From the NCBI RefSeq assembly GCF_001522865.1, contig NZ_LOWB01000015.1:1-64000 (forward strand): a DNA stretch of 64,000 nucleotides, written 5' to 3'. The notes under the pieces were generated by a model. That model saw only the letters and a program-made list of their open reading frames with translations, was not told the DNA's origin and made no database searches. The DNA is from Burkholderia sp. TSV86 (GTDB lineage: Bacteria > Pseudomonadota > Gammaproteobacteria > Burkholderiales > Burkholderiaceae). Position numbers and translations under genes: made by a program. This document shows positions 8,640-19,935 of the stretch, piece after piece (the stretch's first letter is position 1; every line of letters starts with the position of its first letter).

Positions 8640-10489
8640 AGCCGGCGTCCAAGCGTGCGCAAGGCGTGAAATTCGCATCGAGCCCCGTGTTATCGGTGCA
8701 CCTGCCGATGTGGCGCTCGAAGTTTGTCGTGTTCCTGCTGTTCATGGCGTTCGTCGCGCTCGCCGCGCGTGCGTTCTGGATTCAGGGACCCGGCAACGCG
8801 TTCTATCAGAAGCAGGGCGAGAGTCGTTATCAGCGCACGCTCGAGCTGCCGGCGACGCGCGGCAAGATCCTCGACCGCAATGGCCTCGTGCTCGCGACGA
8901 GTCTGCCGGTGCGCGCAATCTGGGCGATTCCGGCCGACGTGCCGGACGATTTCGGCGGCGACAAGCTCGCCGCGCTCGGCAAGCTGCTCGGGATGACCAC
9001 GAAGGAGCTGAGGGCGAAGCTGTCGGAGGACAAGACGTTCGTCTACGTGAAGCGTCAGGTGCCGCTCAATGTTGCCGATCAGGTCGCGAAGCTCGACATC
9101 CCCGGCATCTATCAGCGTGGTGAATACAAGCGCTTCTATCCGGAAGGCGAGATCACGGCGCATCTGATCGGCTTCACGAACGTCGAGGACGAAGGGCAGG
9201 AAGGCGTCGAACTCGCGGACCAGAAGCTGCTCGCCGGCGCATCCGGCAGCCGGCGCGTGATCAAGGACCGGCTGGGGCATATCGTCGAGGATGTCGACGA
9301 GCAGCTTCCTCCGCACGACGGGACGGACGTGGGGCTGTCGATCGACAGCAAGATTCAGTACATCACCTATACGAATCTGAAGGCGGCCGTCGAAAAATTC
9401 CATGCGAAGGCGGGCGCGGCGGTCGTGGTCGACGTGCGCTCGGGCGAGGTGCTGTCGCTCGTCAATTATCCGACTTACAACCCGAACGATCGCTCGCACC
9501 TGACGGGCGAGCAGTTGCGCAACCGCGTGCTGACCGACGTGTTCGAGCCGGGCTCGATCATGAAGCCGCTCACGGTGTCGCTCGCGCTCGATTTGCATCG
9601 CGTGACGCCTTCGACGCTCGTCAACACGGGCAATGGCCATTTCGTGCTCGACGGCGCGCCGATTACCGACGATGCGGGCTTCGGCACGCTGACGGTCGGC
9701 GGCGTGATCCAGAAATCGAGCAATATCGGTGCGACGAAGATTGCGATGACGATGCGGCCCGAGGAAATGTGGAATATGTATACGAGCATCGGGCTCGGGC
9801 AGGCGCCGAAGGTCGGTTTTCCGGGGGCGGCGGCCGGGCGTTTGCGGCCGTGGAAGAACTGGCGCCGGATCGAGCAGGCGACGATGTCGTATGGCTACGG
9901 GTTGTCGGTGTCGCTGTTTCAGCTTGCGCGCGCGTACACGGCAATCGCGCACGACGGCGAGCTGATGCCACTCACGATCTTCAAGACCAACGACGAGCAG
10001 CCGCCAAGCGGCCCGCAGGTTTTCGCGCCGACGACCACACGCGAAGTGCGTGCGATGCTCGAGACCGTCGTCGCGCCCGGCGGCACGTCGCCCGATGCGG
10101 CGGTGCCCGGCTATCGCGTCGGCGGCAAGAGCGGCACCGCATACAAGCAGGTCGGCCGTGGCTATGATCACAAAAAGTATCGCGCGTCGTTCATTGGCAT
10201 GGCGCCGATGCCGAATCCACGCATCGTCGTCGCGGTGTCGGTCGACGAGCCGACGACGGGCAGCCACTTCGGCGGCCAGGTGTCGGGCCCCGTATTTTCG
10301 GCGATCGCAGGCGATACGCTGCGCGCGTTGAACGTGCCGCCCAACATGCCGGTCAAGCAGCTCGTCGTGTCCGGCGAGGCCGCGAGCGGCGCGAACGCCG
10401 CCGCGCCGTACAAGCTGTCTGCCACGGCGCCGGCCAAGCGCATCACCGTGTCGAGTACGACACATAACCATCCTGGAGTTGTTCGATGA
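8636..10489 (+). CDS. ftsI: Septal peptidoglycan transpeptidase FtsI (PBP3)
   Basis: A 617-residue class B penicillin-binding protein that cross-links septal peptidoglycan with FtsW. It has a short cytoplasmic N-terminus, one membrane anchor at about residues 27-46, a dimerisation/pedestal domain, and a transpeptidase domain with all three active-site motifs: S307-x-x-K310, SSN at 361-363 and KSGT at 498-501. The C-terminal 40 residues are alanine-rich. It overlaps ftsL and murE by four bases each. Confidence 0.96.
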   Translation: MKPASKRAQGVKFASSPVLSVHLPMWRSKFVVFLLFMAFVALAARAFWIQGPGNAFYQKQGESRYQRTLELPATRGKILDRNGLVLATSLPVRAIWAIPADVPDDFGGDKLAALGKLLGMTTKELRAKLSEDKTFVYVKRQVPLNVADQVAKLDIPGIYQRGEYKRFYPEGEITAHLIGFTNVEDEGQEGVELADQKLLAGASGSRRVIKDRLGHIVEDVDEQLPPHDGTDVGLSIDSKIQYITYTNLKAAVEKFHAKAGAAVVVDVRSGEVLSLVNYPTYNPNDRSHLTGEQLRNRVLTDVFEPGSIMKPLTVSLALDLHRVTPSTLVNTGNGHFVLDGAPITDDAGFGTLTVGGVIQKSSNIGATKIAMTMRPEEMWNMYTSIGLGQAPKVGFPGAAAGRLRPWKNWRRIEQATMSYGYGLSVSLFQLARAYTAIAHDGELMPLTIFKTNDEQPPSGPQVFAPTTTREVRAMLETVVAPGGTSPDAAVPGYRVGGKSGTAYKQVGRGYDHKKYRASFIGMAPMPNPRIVVAVSVDEPTTGSHFGGQVSGPVFSAIAGDTLRALNVPPNMPVKQLVVSGEAASGANAAAPYKLSATAPAKRITVSSTTHNHPGVVR

Positions 10490-12030
10490 GCGCCGTGCGC
10501 AGTTCTCATCCGGCGCATTCCCAAATCGCGGCCGCGCTCGCGTGGCTGCGCGCGCATGCCGCGGCGGGCGCGCAGTTGCACGCCGACACGCGCAGCGTGC
10601 AGGCCGGCGACGTGTTTTTCGCGTATGCGGTCGACGGTGCGGACAATCGCCCGTTCATTGCCGACGCGCTCGCGCGCGGCGCGGCCGCCGTGTTGTATCA
10701 ACCGGAAAATTTCGATGCCGCGAAACTCGATCCGGCGGTATCGCTCGCCGTTCCCGCGCTCGATGTGCTCGCGGGCGAGATAGCGAGCGGCTGGTATGGC
10801 GATCCGAGTGATGCGTTGCTCACGATCGGCGTAACGGGGACGAATGGCAAGACGTCGTGCACGCAGTGGATCGCCGCGGCGCTGTCCGCGCTGCGGCGGC
10901 CGTGCGCGGTGATCGGCACGCTCGGCAGCGGGATGCCGGGCCAACTCGTGCATACGGGCTTCACGACGCCCGATGCGCCGCAACTGCAGCGCAGTCTCGC
11001 GAAATTGCGCGACGCCGGCGCTCAGGCGGCGGCGATGGAAGTATCGTCGCATGCGCTGCATCAGGGGCGCGTGAACGGTACCGCGTTCGACATCGCGGTT
11101 TTCACGAATCTCACGCAAGACCATCTCGACTATCACCATACGTTCGAAGCCTATGAGGCGGCGAAGGCCAGGCTCTTTGCGTGGCGCGGGCTGCGCGCGG
11201 CGGTCGTCAATCGCGACGATGCGGCTGGCCGCCGCTTGCTGGCGACGCTCGCCGGCCGCGTGAGCACGCTCGCCTACGGCATCGGCGCGCGTGCCGATGC
11301 CGTAGGCGCGGATCGCGAACTTGTCGCGACCGATGTCCGCGCGACGGCGACAGGCACCGCGTTTCGCGTGACGTCGCCGTGGGGCGAGGCGGACGTCGAG
11401 GCCAGCACGCTCGGCGCGTTCAACGTCAGCAATCTGCTCGCGGTGCTCGGCGCGTTGCTCGCTGCCGATGTGCCGTTCGATACGGCGATCGCCGAGCTCG
11501 AAGGGCTCGAACCGGTGAACGGCCGGATGCAGCGGCTCGGCGGCCGGCTGCAGAACGACGAGCCGCTCGTCGTCGTCGATTATGCGCATACGCCTGACGC
11601 GCTCGAGAAAACGCTCGATGCGCTGCGTCCGATCGCGCAGGCGCGCGGCGGCGAACTTGTCTGCATGTTCGGCTGCGGCGGCGATCGCGACCCGACGAAG
11701 CGCCCGCTGATGGGCGCGATCGCCGAGCGTCTCGCCGACAAGGTCGTCGTGACGAGCGACAACCCGCGCAGCGAGGACCCGCAAAGGATCATCGACCAGA
11801 TCGTCGCCGGGATGCGGGAGCCGGCGCGTGCCCGTCGGCTCGAGGATCGCGCGAGCGCGATCTTGCAGGTGGTGCGCGGCGCCGCGCGCGACGATGTCGT
11901 GCTGCTCGCCGGCAAGGGGCACGAGGCGACGCAGGAAATCATGGGCAAGAAGCGCGTGTTTTCCGATCAGGACCATGCGCGTCTCGCGCTGGCCGCACGC
12001 ACGACGCAGGTGCGCGGAGGCGGCGAATGA
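10486..12030 (+). CDS. murE: UDP-N-acetylmuramoyl-L-alanyl-D-glutamate-2,6-diaminopimelate ligase
   Basis: A 514-residue cytoplasmic Mur ligase adding the third residue of the stem peptide with ATP. The P-loop GVTGTNGKTS lies at about residues 115-124. The DNPR motif at 425-428 is the signature for meso-diaminopimelate rather than lysine, so the cell wall should be DAP-type. Translationally coupled by ATGA overlaps to ftsI and murF. Confidence 0.96.
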   Translation: MSAVRSSHPAHSQIAAALAWLRAHAAAGAQLHADTRSVQAGDVFFAYAVDGADNRPFIADALARGAAAVLYQPENFDAAKLDPAVSLAVPALDVLAGEIASGWYGDPSDALLTIGVTGTNGKTSCTQWIAAALSALRRPCAVIGTLGSGMPGQLVHTGFTTPDAPQLQRSLAKLRDAGAQAAAMEVSSHALHQGRVNGTAFDIAVFTNLTQDHLDYHHTFEAYEAAKARLFAWRGLRAAVVNRDDAAGRRLLATLAGRVSTLAYGIGARADAVGADRELVATDVRATATGTAFRVTSPWGEADVEASTLGAFNVSNLLAVLGALLAADVPFDTAIAELEGLEPVNGRMQRLGGRLQNDEPLVVVDYAHTPDALEKTLDALRPIAQARGGELVCMFGCGGDRDPTKRPLMGAIAERLADKVVVTSDNPRSEDPQRIIDQIVAGMREPARARRLEDRASAILQVVRGAARDDVVLLAGKGHEATQEIMGKKRVFSDQDHARLALAARTTQVRGGGE

Positions 12031-13433
12031 CGATGCTGACTTTGCGCGAAGCCGCCGCAATGATCCCGGGTGCAACCGTACTAGGCGACGAGCACGCGTC
12101 GTTTGCGCGAGTGTCGACGGACAGCCGCACGGCGGGGCCGGGCGATCTGTTCGTCGCGCTGAAGGGCGAGCGTTTCGATGCGCACGATTTTTTGACCGAC
12201 GTCGCCGCCCGCGGGGCGAGCGCGGCGCTGGTCTCGCGCAACCCGGCCGAGGGGCATTTGCCTGCGCTGAAGGTTGCCGATACGCGCGCGGCACTCGGCG
12301 CGCTGGCGCACGGCTGGCGCACGCGCTTCGCGGTGCCGGTCGTCGCGGTGACGGGCAGCAACGGCAAGACGACCGTCAAGGAGATGATCGCGGCGATCTT
12401 CTCGGCGGCGGTCGGTGAACAGGCGCGGCTTGCGACATCGGGCAATTTGAACAACGACATCGGCCTGCCGCTCACGCTGCTGCGTCTGTGCGCCGCGCAC
12501 CGGCTCGCGGTTGTCGAACTCGGGATGAACCATCCGGGCGAGACCGAAACGCTCGCGCGGATCGCGGCGCCCACGGTTGCACTCGTCAACAACGCGCAGC
12601 GCGAGCATCAGGAATTCATGGCGACGGTCGAGGCGGTCGCGCTCGAGCATGCATCGGTGATTCACGCGCTCGGGCCGGACGGTGTCGCCGTATTTCCGGC
12701 TGACGACGCGTATGCGGGCATCTGGCGCGTCGCCGCGACCGGCAACCGGATCGTCGATTTCGCGCTGCACGGTGCCGCGCCCGCGATGTCCGCCGCCGTG
12801 ACGGGCACGCTTGACGGCAGCCGTTTGGCAATCGAGACGCCGGACGGCAGCGTCGACGTGCAATTGCGCGCGCTCGGCGAGCACAACGCGCGCAACGCGC
12901 TCGCGGCGACGGCGGCGGCGCTCGCGGCCGGCGTGCCGCTTGCCGCGGTCAAGGCCGGGCTCGAGGCGTTCGAGCCGGTGAAAGGGCGGCTGCAGGTCAA
13001 GCGCGCGACGGCCGGCCTGCTCGCCGGCGCGACGTTGATCGACGACACATACAACGCGAACCCGGATTCGATGCGCGCCGCGATCGACGTGCTCGCTGCG
13101 CAGTCCGCACCGCGTGTGCTCGTGATCGGCGAGATGGGTGAGGTCGGCGACGAAGGGCCGGCGTTCCATCGCGAGATCGGCGCATACGCGCGCGAGCGCG
13201 GAATCGATGCGCTCTTCGCGCTCGGCGCGGCCACGCAGCCGGCATGCGATGCGTATGGCGCCGGCGCGCAGCGTTTCGACGACGCGCAGGCGCTGATCGC
13301 CGCGCTCGGCGCGGCGGGCTTCGGCGCTCGCGCGACGCTGCTGGTGAAAGGCTCGCGGTACATGAAGATGGAGCGCGTGGTCGATGCGCTCGCGAACGCA
13401 ACCGCGCCGGGCGCTGCGCCCGGCGCACACTGA
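12027..13433 (+). CDS. murF: UDP-N-acetylmuramoyl-tripeptide-D-alanyl-D-alanine ligase
   Basis: A 468-residue Mur ligase that attaches D-Ala-D-Ala to the UDP-MurNAc-tripeptide, completing the pentapeptide. The ATP loop VTGSNGKTT is at about residues 107-115 and the YNANPDSM motif, characteristic of MurF, is in the C-terminal half. The start overlaps murE. A 17-bp gap separates it from mraY. Confidence 0.96.
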   Translation: MTMLTLREAAAMIPGATVLGDEHASFARVSTDSRTAGPGDLFVALKGERFDAHDFLTDVAARGASAALVSRNPAEGHLPALKVADTRAALGALAHGWRTRFAVPVVAVTGSNGKTTVKEMIAAIFSAAVGEQARLATSGNLNNDIGLPLTLLRLCAAHRLAVVELGMNHPGETETLARIAAPTVALVNNAQREHQEFMATVEAVALEHASVIHALGPDGVAVFPADDAYAGIWRVAATGNRIVDFALHGAAPAMSAAVTGTLDGSRLAIETPDGSVDVQLRALGEHNARNALAATAAALAAGVPLAAVKAGLEAFEPVKGRLQVKRATAGLLAGATLIDDTYNANPDSMRAAIDVLAAQSAPRVLVIGEMGEVGDEGPAFHREIGAYARERGIDALFALGAATQPACDAYGAGAQRFDDAQALIAALGAAGFGARATLLVKGSRYMKMERVVDALANATAPGAAPGAH

Positions 13434-13450
13434 AGAAAGGAAGTAAGAGC

Positions 13451-14620
13451 ATGCTGCTGGCGTTGGCGCAATGGCTGCAAAGTGACGCAAGCTTTTTGCG
13501 CTTGTTCACGTACCTGACGTTCCGGGCGGTGATGGCCACGATCACGGCGCTCGTGATCGGCCTCGTCTGCGGTCCGTGGGTGATTCGCAAGCTCACCGAG
13601 ATGAAGGTCGGCCAGGCGGTGCGCAAGGACGGTCCGCAAACGCATCTCGTGAAATCGGGCACGCCGACGATGGGCGGCGTGCTGATCCTGATCGGCATCG
13701 CGGTCGCGACGCTCCTGTGGGGCGATCTGACGAACCGTTTCATCTGGATCGTGATGCTCGTCACGTTCGGCTTCGGCGTGATCGGCTGGGTCGACGATTA
13801 CCGGAAGGTCGTCTATAAGGACCCGCGCGGGATGTCGTCGCGCGAGAAGTATTTCTGGCAATCGGTGATCGGCCTCTTCGCGGCCGTTTATCTGGCGTTC
13901 AGCGTGTCCGAGGCGAATAACGCGCGTGTGTTCGATCTGTTCATCGCGTGGGTGCAAAGCGGGCTATCGATGGGGCTGCCCGCGCGCGCGGATCTGCTGC
14001 TGCCGTTTCTCAAGTCGATCAGCTATCCGCTCGGCGTCTGGGGCTTCATCGCGCTCACGTATTTCGTGATCGTCGGCGCGAGCAACGCGGTGAACTTGAC
14101 CGATGGCCTCGACGGCCTCGTGATCATGCCGGTCGTGCTGGTCGGCGCGTCGCTCGGCGTGTTCGCCTACGTGATGGGCAGCGCCGTCTATTCGAAATAT
14201 CTGCTGTTTCCGCACATTCCGGGCGCGGGCGAGCTGCTGATCTTCTGCTCGGCGATGGGCGGCGCGGGGCTCGCGTTCCTCTGGTACAACACGCACCCCG
14301 CGCAGGTGTTCATGGGCGACGTCGGCGCGCTCGCGCTGGGCGGCGCGCTCGGCACGGTCGCCGTGATCGTGCGCCAGGAGATCGTGCTCTTCATCATGGG
14401 CGGCATCTTCGTTGCCGAGACGCTGTCGGTGATGCTGCAGGTCACGTGGTTCAAGTACACGAAGCGCCGTTACGGCGAAGGGCGGCGCATCTTCAAGATG
14501 GCGCCGCTGCATCATCATTTCGAATTGTCGGGCTGGAAGGAAACGCAGGTGGTGGTGCGTTTCTGGATCATCACATTGATGCTCTGCCTGTTCGGTTTGT
14601 CCACCCTCAAGCTGCGGTAA
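13451..14620 (+). CDS. mraY: Phospho-N-acetylmuramoyl-pentapeptide-transferase
   Basis: A 389-residue polytopic inner-membrane enzyme that transfers phospho-MurNAc-pentapeptide to undecaprenyl phosphate, making lipid I. About ten hydrophobic helices are visible, and family motifs include the loop with TPTMGG near residue 75, the VDDYRK segment with catalytic aspartates, and NLTDGLDGL. The ATG at 13451 follows a GGAAG ribosome binding site. The frame extends upstream into murF, but family alignment starts at MLLALAQWL. Confidence 0.96.
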   Translation: MLLALAQWLQSDASFLRLFTYLTFRAVMATITALVIGLVCGPWVIRKLTEMKVGQAVRKDGPQTHLVKSGTPTMGGVLILIGIAVATLLWGDLTNRFIWIVMLVTFGFGVIGWVDDYRKVVYKDPRGMSSREKYFWQSVIGLFAAVYLAFSVSEANNARVFDLFIAWVQSGLSMGLPARADLLLPFLKSISYPLGVWGFIALTYFVIVGASNAVNLTDGLDGLVIMPVVLVGASLGVFAYVMGSAVYSKYLLFPHIPGAGELLIFCSAMGGAGLAFLWYNTHPAQVFMGDVGALALGGALGTVAVIVRQEIVLFIMGGIFVAETLSVMLQVTWFKYTKRRYGEGRRIFKMAPLHHHFELSGWKETQVVVRFWIITLMLCLFGLSTLKLR

Positions 14621-14633
14621 AGGGAAGCTCAGG

Positions 14634-16154
14634 ATGTTTGGCGAGATGTTCGGAGATCGGCAGCGGCCGATGGTGCTCGTGTTGGGGCTCGGCGAATCGG
14701 GCCTCGCGATCGCGCGATGGTGCGCGACGCACGGGTGCCGGCAGCGTATTGCCGATACGCGCGAGACCCCGCCCAATCTTGATGCGCTTGCCGCTGCGGG
14801 AATCGACGCCGAATTCGTCGGCGGTGCGTTCGCACCGGCGCTGCTCGACGGCGGGATCGAACTCGTTGCGCTGAGCCCCGGCTTGTCGCCGCTTGCCGAT
14901 GACGTCGCGCCGCTCGTCGCTGCCGCGCGCGAGCGGGGCGTGCCGGTGTGGGGCGAGCTCGAATTCTTCGCGCAGGCATTGAAGGCGCTGGGTGCGAGCG
15001 GCTATGCGCCGAAGGTGATCGCGATTACCGGCACGAACGGCAAGACGACCACGACGAGCCTCACGGGCCTGCTGTGCGAACGCGCGGGCAGGAAGGTCGC
15101 GGTTGCGGGCAACATCAGCCCGGCGATGCTCGACAAGCTTGCCGAAGCGATCGACGCGGCCGCGCTGCCGGACGTCTGGGTGCTCGAGCTGTCGAGCTTT
15201 CAGCTCGAAACCGCGCATACGTTCGCGCCCGACGCCGCGGCGATTCTCAATATCACGCAGGACCATCTCGACTGGCACGGCGGCTTTGCCGCCTACGCGG
15301 CCGCGAAGGGCCGGATCTTCGGGCCGCGCACGGTGCGCGTGCTGAACCGCGACGACGCCGAGGTGATGAAGTTCGCGCCCGCGGCCGCCGATGCGCCGCG
15401 CGCTGTCACGTTCGGCTTGAACGAGCCGGGCGCCGACGGCGACTACGGTTTGTCACGCGACAATGGGATCGCGTGGCTTGTCGAGGCGGTCGATCGCGAC
15501 GCGGCCGATGCGGGCGCCCCGACGTCGCGGCGCCGCAGGCAGGACGCCGCGCACACGCCGGATATCGGCATGAAGCGCCTGATGCCCGCCGACGCGTTGC
15601 GCATCCGCGGGCTGCACAACGCGGCGAACGCACTCGCCGCCTATGCGCTCGCGCGCGCGGTCGAGCTGCCGGCTGCGCCGCTGTTGCACGGCTTGCGTGA
15701 ATACCGGGGCGAGCCGCACCGGGTCGAGGTGATCGCGACGCTCGACGGCATCGATTACGTCGACGACAGCAAGGGCACGAACGTCGGCGCGACCGTCGCC
15801 GCGCTCGACGGGCTGGCGCAGCGCACGGTGCTGATCGCGGGCGGTGACGGCAAGGGTCAGGATTTCGCGCCGCTCGCGGCGCCCGTCGCGCGCTGGTGCC
15901 GTGCGGTGATGCTGATCGGCCGCGACGCGGGCGCGATTTGCGCGGCGCTGGCCGACGCCGGCGTGCCGCTTGCCGAGCATGCGACGCTCGAGGCGGCGGT
16001 GCGCGCGGCGAGCGCGCTCGCGCAGCCGGGCGACGCGGTATTGTTGTCGCCCGCATGCGCGAGCCTCGATATGTTCAGGAATTATGCGCATCGGGCCGAC
16101 GTGTTCCGTAGCGCGGTCGAAGACATCGCCTTGGAAAAAGGAACGACGTTATGA
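14634..16154 (+). CDS. murD: UDP-N-acetylmuramoyl-L-alanine-D-glutamate ligase
   Basis: A 506-residue Mur ligase adding D-glutamate to UDP-MurNAc-L-Ala. The ATP loop ITGTNGKTT is at residues 131-139 and the C-terminal domain carries the DDSKGTN motif. It is about 65 residues longer than E. coli MurD. Much of the excess is an arginine- and alanine-rich stretch at about residues 280-315, between the central and C-terminal domains, that looks like a disordered insertion. The stop overlaps ftsW (ATGA). Confidence 0.95.
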   Translation: MFGEMFGDRQRPMVLVLGLGESGLAIARWCATHGCRQRIADTRETPPNLDALAAAGIDAEFVGGAFAPALLDGGIELVALSPGLSPLADDVAPLVAAARERGVPVWGELEFFAQALKALGASGYAPKVIAITGTNGKTTTTSLTGLLCERAGRKVAVAGNISPAMLDKLAEAIDAAALPDVWVLELSSFQLETAHTFAPDAAAILNITQDHLDWHGGFAAYAAAKGRIFGPRTVRVLNRDDAEVMKFAPAAADAPRAVTFGLNEPGADGDYGLSRDNGIAWLVEAVDRDAADAGAPTSRRRRQDAAHTPDIGMKRLMPADALRIRGLHNAANALAAYALARAVELPAAPLLHGLREYRGEPHRVEVIATLDGIDYVDDSKGTNVGATVAALDGLAQRTVLIAGGDGKGQDFAPLAAPVARWCRAVMLIGRDAGAICAALADAGVPLAEHATLEAAVRAASALAQPGDAVLLSPACASLDMFRNYAHRADVFRSAVEDIALEKGTTL

Positions 16155-17440
16155 GCTGGTCCGATCGCTTCGTTTTCCGTTTCAACAACGCGCGCGACGC
16201 GGGCGGCGGCGCATCGCGCTCGGCGGCCCGGGGCGCGTCCGGTTCGTCGCGCATCACGACGGGGCTCGCAAGCGTCGTCAACGGTGCGCGCCCGACTCGC
16301 TCGCGCATGCTCGATTTCGACTATTCGCTGCTGTGGGTCGCCGTTGCGCTGCTCGGGCTCGGGGTCGTGATGGTGTATTCGGCTTCGATCGCGATGCCGG
16401 ATTCGCCGAAATACGCGTCGTATCACGATTATGCGTTCCTGCTGCGTCACGTCGTGTCGCTCGTCGTCGCGTTCGTCGCTGCGGTGGTCGCGTTCCGCGT
16501 GCCGGTTTCGACGTGGGATAAATACGCACCGCATCTGTTCCTGATCGCGCTCGTCGGCCTCGTGATCGTGCTGATTCCGCATGTCGGCAAAGGCGTGAAC
16601 GGCGCGCGCCGCTGGATTCCGCTGGGCATCACGAACATGCAGCCTTCGGAGATCATGAAGCTCGCGGTGACGATCTATGCGGCGAACTACACGGTTCGCA
16701 AGCAGGAATATATGCAGAGCTTCGCGAAGGGCTTCTTGCCGATGGCGTGTGCGGTGGGCCTCGTCGGCGCGCTGCTGCTGCTGGAGCCCGACATGGGCGC
16801 GTTCATGGTGATCGCGGCGATCGCGATGGGCGTGCTGTTCCTCGGCGGCGTGAACGGCAAGCTGTTCGGCGGCCTCGTTGCGACTGCGGTCGGCACGTTC
16901 ACGATGCTGGTCTGGCTTTCGCCGTGGCGGCGCGAGCGGATCTTCGCGTATCTCGATCCGTGGGACGAGCGCTATGCGCAGGGCAAGGCGTATCAGCTCA
17001 CGCACTCGCTGATCGCGTTCGGGCGCGGCGAGTGGTTCGGCGTCGGCCTCGGCGGCAGCGTCGAGAAGCTCAACTATCTGCCGGAAGCGCATACCGACTT
17101 CATTCTTGCGGTGATTGGCGAGGAGTTGGGTTTCATCGGCGTGCTCGTCGTGATCCTGCTCTTTTACTGGATCGTGCGCCGCGCGTTCGAGATCGGCCGT
17201 CAGGCGCTCGCGCTCGACCGCACGTTCGCGGGCTTGATGGCAAAGGGCGTAGGCATTTGGTTCGGTGCGCAAGCGTTCATCAATATGGGCGTGAATCTTG
17301 GCTTGCTGCCGACCAAGGGCTTGACTTTGCCGCTCGTCAGTTATGGCGGCTCGGGCATTCTGCTCAACTGCGTCGCGCTGGCGGTGCTGTTGCGCGTCGA
17401 TTATGAAAACAGGGTGCTGATGCGCGGAGGAAAGGTATGA
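16151..17440 (+). CDS. ftsW: Septal peptidoglycan glycosyltransferase FtsW
   Basis: A 429-residue SEDS-family membrane glycosyltransferase that polymerises lipid II at the septum with FtsI. An unusually polar, Ser/Ala/Arg-rich cytoplasmic tail of about 50 residues precedes the first of ten predicted helices. Conserved SEDS features are visible, including the GVNGARRWI loop, the QPSEIMKLA segment and the C-terminal PLVSYGGSG motif. ATGA overlaps join it to murD and murG. Confidence 0.95.
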   Translation: MSWSDRFVFRFNNARDAGGGASRSAARGASGSSRITTGLASVVNGARPTRSRMLDFDYSLLWVAVALLGLGVVMVYSASIAMPDSPKYASYHDYAFLLRHVVSLVVAFVAAVVAFRVPVSTWDKYAPHLFLIALVGLVIVLIPHVGKGVNGARRWIPLGITNMQPSEIMKLAVTIYAANYTVRKQEYMQSFAKGFLPMACAVGLVGALLLLEPDMGAFMVIAAIAMGVLFLGGVNGKLFGGLVATAVGTFTMLVWLSPWRRERIFAYLDPWDERYAQGKAYQLTHSLIAFGRGEWFGVGLGGSVEKLNYLPEAHTDFILAVIGEELGFIGVLVVILLFYWIVRRAFEIGRQALALDRTFAGLMAKGVGIWFGAQAFINMGVNLGLLPTKGLTLPLVSYGGSGILLNCVALAVLLRVDYENRVLMRGGKV

Positions 17441-18540
17441 GCGCAGCGCAGCGCACGCTGATGGTGATGGCTGGCGGCACCGGAGGCCACGTGTTTCCGG
17501 GGCTCGCGGTCGCGCACCGGATGCAGGCGCAGGGCTGGCGGGTCGTTTGGCTCGGCAATCCGTCCGGCATGGAAGCGACGCTCGTGCCGAAGCACGGCAT
17601 TCCGATGGAATATGTGAACTTCGGCGGGCTGCGTGGCAAAGGGCTGAAAACGAAGCTCGCGCTGCCCTTTAATCTGCTGCGTGCGTGTGTGCAGAGTTTG
17701 TGCGCACTGTCGCGCGTGAAGCCCGACGTCGTACTCGGCATGGGCGGCTACATCACGTTTCCGGCCGGCCTGATGGCGACGTTGACGGGGCGGCCGCTCG
17801 TGCTGCACGAGCAGAATTCGATCGCGGGGCTGACGAACCGAGTGCTCGCGAAGCTTGCGAAGCGCGTGCTCGTCGCGTTTCCCGGCGCGTTGCCGCATGC
17901 GCAATGGACGGGTAATCCGATTCGTGCGGAACTTGCGCGCACGGAATCACCCCAAGCACGCTATGCGGCGCGCAGCGGCAAGCTCAAGCTGCTCGTCGTC
18001 GGCGGCAGTCTGGGGGCCGCGGCGTTGAATGAGGTGGTGCCGCGCGCGCTGGCGCTGCTCGCTGCCGGCGAGCGGCCGCAAGTAGTCCATCAGGCGGGCG
18101 CGAAACACATCGATACGCTCAGGGAGAACTATGCGGCCGCCGGGCTCGCGGCCGGCCGCGACGTCGAGCTTGTGCCGTTCATCGACGACATGGCGAACGC
18201 GTATGCGAGCGCCGATCTGGTGATCTGCCGCTCCGGTGCGATGACGGTCGCGGAAATCGCGGCGGTGGGAGTGGCGGCGCTGTTCGTGCCGTTTCCGTAT
18301 GCGGTCGACGATCATCAGACGACCAACGCCGCGTTCCTGGCCGAACAAGGCGCGGCAGTGCTGGTGCAGCAACGCGACTTGTCGGCCGAACTGCTTGCCG
18401 ATTGGTTGCGCGGCCAGTCGCGAGAGTTGCTCGCGGCGATGGCCGAGCGTTCGCGCTCGCTCGCCAAGCCGGACGCCACCGACGAAGTCGCGCGGGTGTG
18501 CGCGGCGGTGGCGGGCGCGAGGCTGGAAGGAAAGCAATGA
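17437..18540 (+). CDS. murG: UDP-N-acetylglucosamine-N-acetylmuramyl-(pentapeptide) pyrophosphoryl-undecaprenol GlcNAc transferase
   Basis: A 367-residue GT28 glycosyltransferase acting at the cytoplasmic face of the inner membrane, converting lipid I to lipid II. The N-terminal glycine-rich loop GGTGGH is at residues 13-18, and the C-terminal UDP-GlcNAc-binding domain includes [11 protein letters not shown] and the [10 protein letters not shown] segment. Length is normal. The stop overlaps the murC start. Confidence 0.96.
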   Translation: MSAAQRTLMVMAGGTGGHVFPGLAVAHRMQAQGWRVVWLGNPSGMEATLVPKHGIPMEYVNFGGLRGKGLKTKLALPFNLLRACVQSLCALSRVKPDVVLGMGGYITFPAGLMATLTGRPLVLHEQNSIAGLTNRVLAKLAKRVLVAFPGALPHAQWTGNPIRAELARTESPQARYAARSGKLKLLVVGGSLGAAALNEVVPRALALLAAGERPQVVHQAGAKHIDTLRENYAAAGLAAGRDVELVPFIDDMANAYASADLVICRSGAMTVAEIAAVGVAALFVPFPYAVDDHQTTNAAFLAEQGAAVLVQQRDLSAELLADWLRGQSRELLAAMAERSRSLAKPDATDEVARVCAAVAGARLEGKQ

Positions 18541-19934
18541 AACACATCGTCAAACATATTCATTTCGTCGGAATCGGCGGCGCGGGCATGAGCGGCATTG
18601 CCGAAGTGCTCGTGAACCTGGACTACCAGGTGAGCGGCTCCGATCTCGCGCGCAACGCGGTGACCGAGCGCCTCGAGGCGCTCGGCGCGCGCGTGTCGAT
18701 CGGCCATGACGCAGCGAACATCGAAGGCGCGAATGCGGTTGTCGTGTCGAGCGCGGTGCGCTCGGACAATCCGGAGGTGCTCGCCGCGCGCCGTCTGCGC
18801 GTGCCGATCGTGCCGCGCGCGGTGATGCTCGCGGAGCTGATGCGCCTGAAGCAGGGGATCGCGATCGCAGGCACGCACGGCAAGACCACCACGACGAGCC
18901 TGGTGGCGAGCGTGCTTGCCGCGGGCGGCCTCGATCCGACGTTCGTGATCGGCGGACGCCTGACGAGCGCGGGCGCGAATGCGCGGCTCGGCACGGGCGA
19001 TTTCATCGTTGCCGAAGCGGACGAGTCGGACGCGTCGTTCCTGAACCTGTATCCGGTGATCGAGGTGATCACGAACATCGACGCCGATCACATGGATACC
19101 TACGGCCACGATTTCGCGCGGCTCAAACAGGCATTCATCGAATTCACGCAGCGGCTGCCGTTCTACGGCAGCGCGGTCGTGTGCGTCGACGATCCGAACG
19201 TGCGTCAAATCATTCCGCTGATCTCGAGGCCCGTGGTGCGCTATGGGCTTGCGGCGGACGCGCAGGTGCGCGCGGAGCACGTCGAGGCCCGCGACGGCCG
19301 GATGCATTTCACGGTGCAGCGCGAAGGGCGCGCGCCGCTGCCCGTCGTGCTGAATCTGCCGGGGCTGCACAACGTGCAGAACGCGCTCGCGGCGATCGCG
19401 ATCGCGACCGATCTCGGCGTCGACGACGCGGCGATCCAGCAGGCGCTCTCGGAATTCACCGGCGTCGGCCGGCGTTTTCAGCGCTACGGCGAAGTGCCGC
19501 TCGCGCACGGCGGCGCGTACACGCTGATCGACGATTACGGCCACCATCCGGTCGAGATGGCGGCGACGATCGCGGCCGCGCGCGGCGCGTTTGCCGGCCG
19601 CCGGCTCGTGCTCGCGTTCCAGCCGCACCGCTACACGCGCACGCGTGATTGCTTCGACGATTTCGTCAACGTGCTGTCGACGGTCGACGCGCTCGTGCTG
19701 ACCGAAGTGTACGCGGCGGGCGAAGCGCCGATTCCGACCGCGAACGGCGACGCGCTGTCGCGCGCGCTGCGCGCGGCGGGCAAGGTCGAGCCGGTGTTCG
19801 TCGATACGATCGACGCACTGCCTGAGGCGATCGCGCGCATCGCGAAGGCGGGCGACGTGGTGATTACGATGGGTGCGGGCTCGATCGGCGGGGTGCCGGG
19901 CAAGCTCGCGCGAGACACACAACAGAAGGGATGA
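18537..19934 (+). CDS. murC: UDP-N-acetylmuramate-L-alanine ligase
   Basis: A 465-residue Mur ligase that adds L-alanine to UDP-MurNAc, the first peptide-forming step. The N-terminal Rossmann motif [12 protein letters not shown] is at about residues 9-20, and the ATP loop AGTHGKTTT starts at residue 111. The ATG at 18537 lies in the overlap with murG and follows GGAAGG. The open frame continues upstream inside murG without family similarity. One base separates it from the ddl leader. Confidence 0.96.
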   Translation: MKHIVKHIHFVGIGGAGMSGIAEVLVNLDYQVSGSDLARNAVTERLEALGARVSIGHDAANIEGANAVVVSSAVRSDNPEVLAARRLRVPIVPRAVMLAELMRLKQGIAIAGTHGKTTTTSLVASVLAAGGLDPTFVIGGRLTSAGANARLGTGDFIVAEADESDASFLNLYPVIEVITNIDADHMDTYGHDFARLKQAFIEFTQRLPFYGSAVVCVDDPNVRQIIPLISRPVVRYGLAADAQVRAEHVEARDGRMHFTVQREGRAPLPVVLNLPGLHNVQNALAAIAIATDLGVDDAAIQQALSEFTGVGRRFQRYGEVPLAHGGAYTLIDDYGHHPVEMAATIAAARGAFAGRRLVLAFQPHRYTRTRDCFDDFVNVLSTVDALVLTEVYAAGEAPIPTANGDALSRALRAAGKVEPVFVDTIDALPEAIARIAKAGDVVITMGAGSIGGVPGKLARDTQQKG

Positions 19935-19935
19935 C

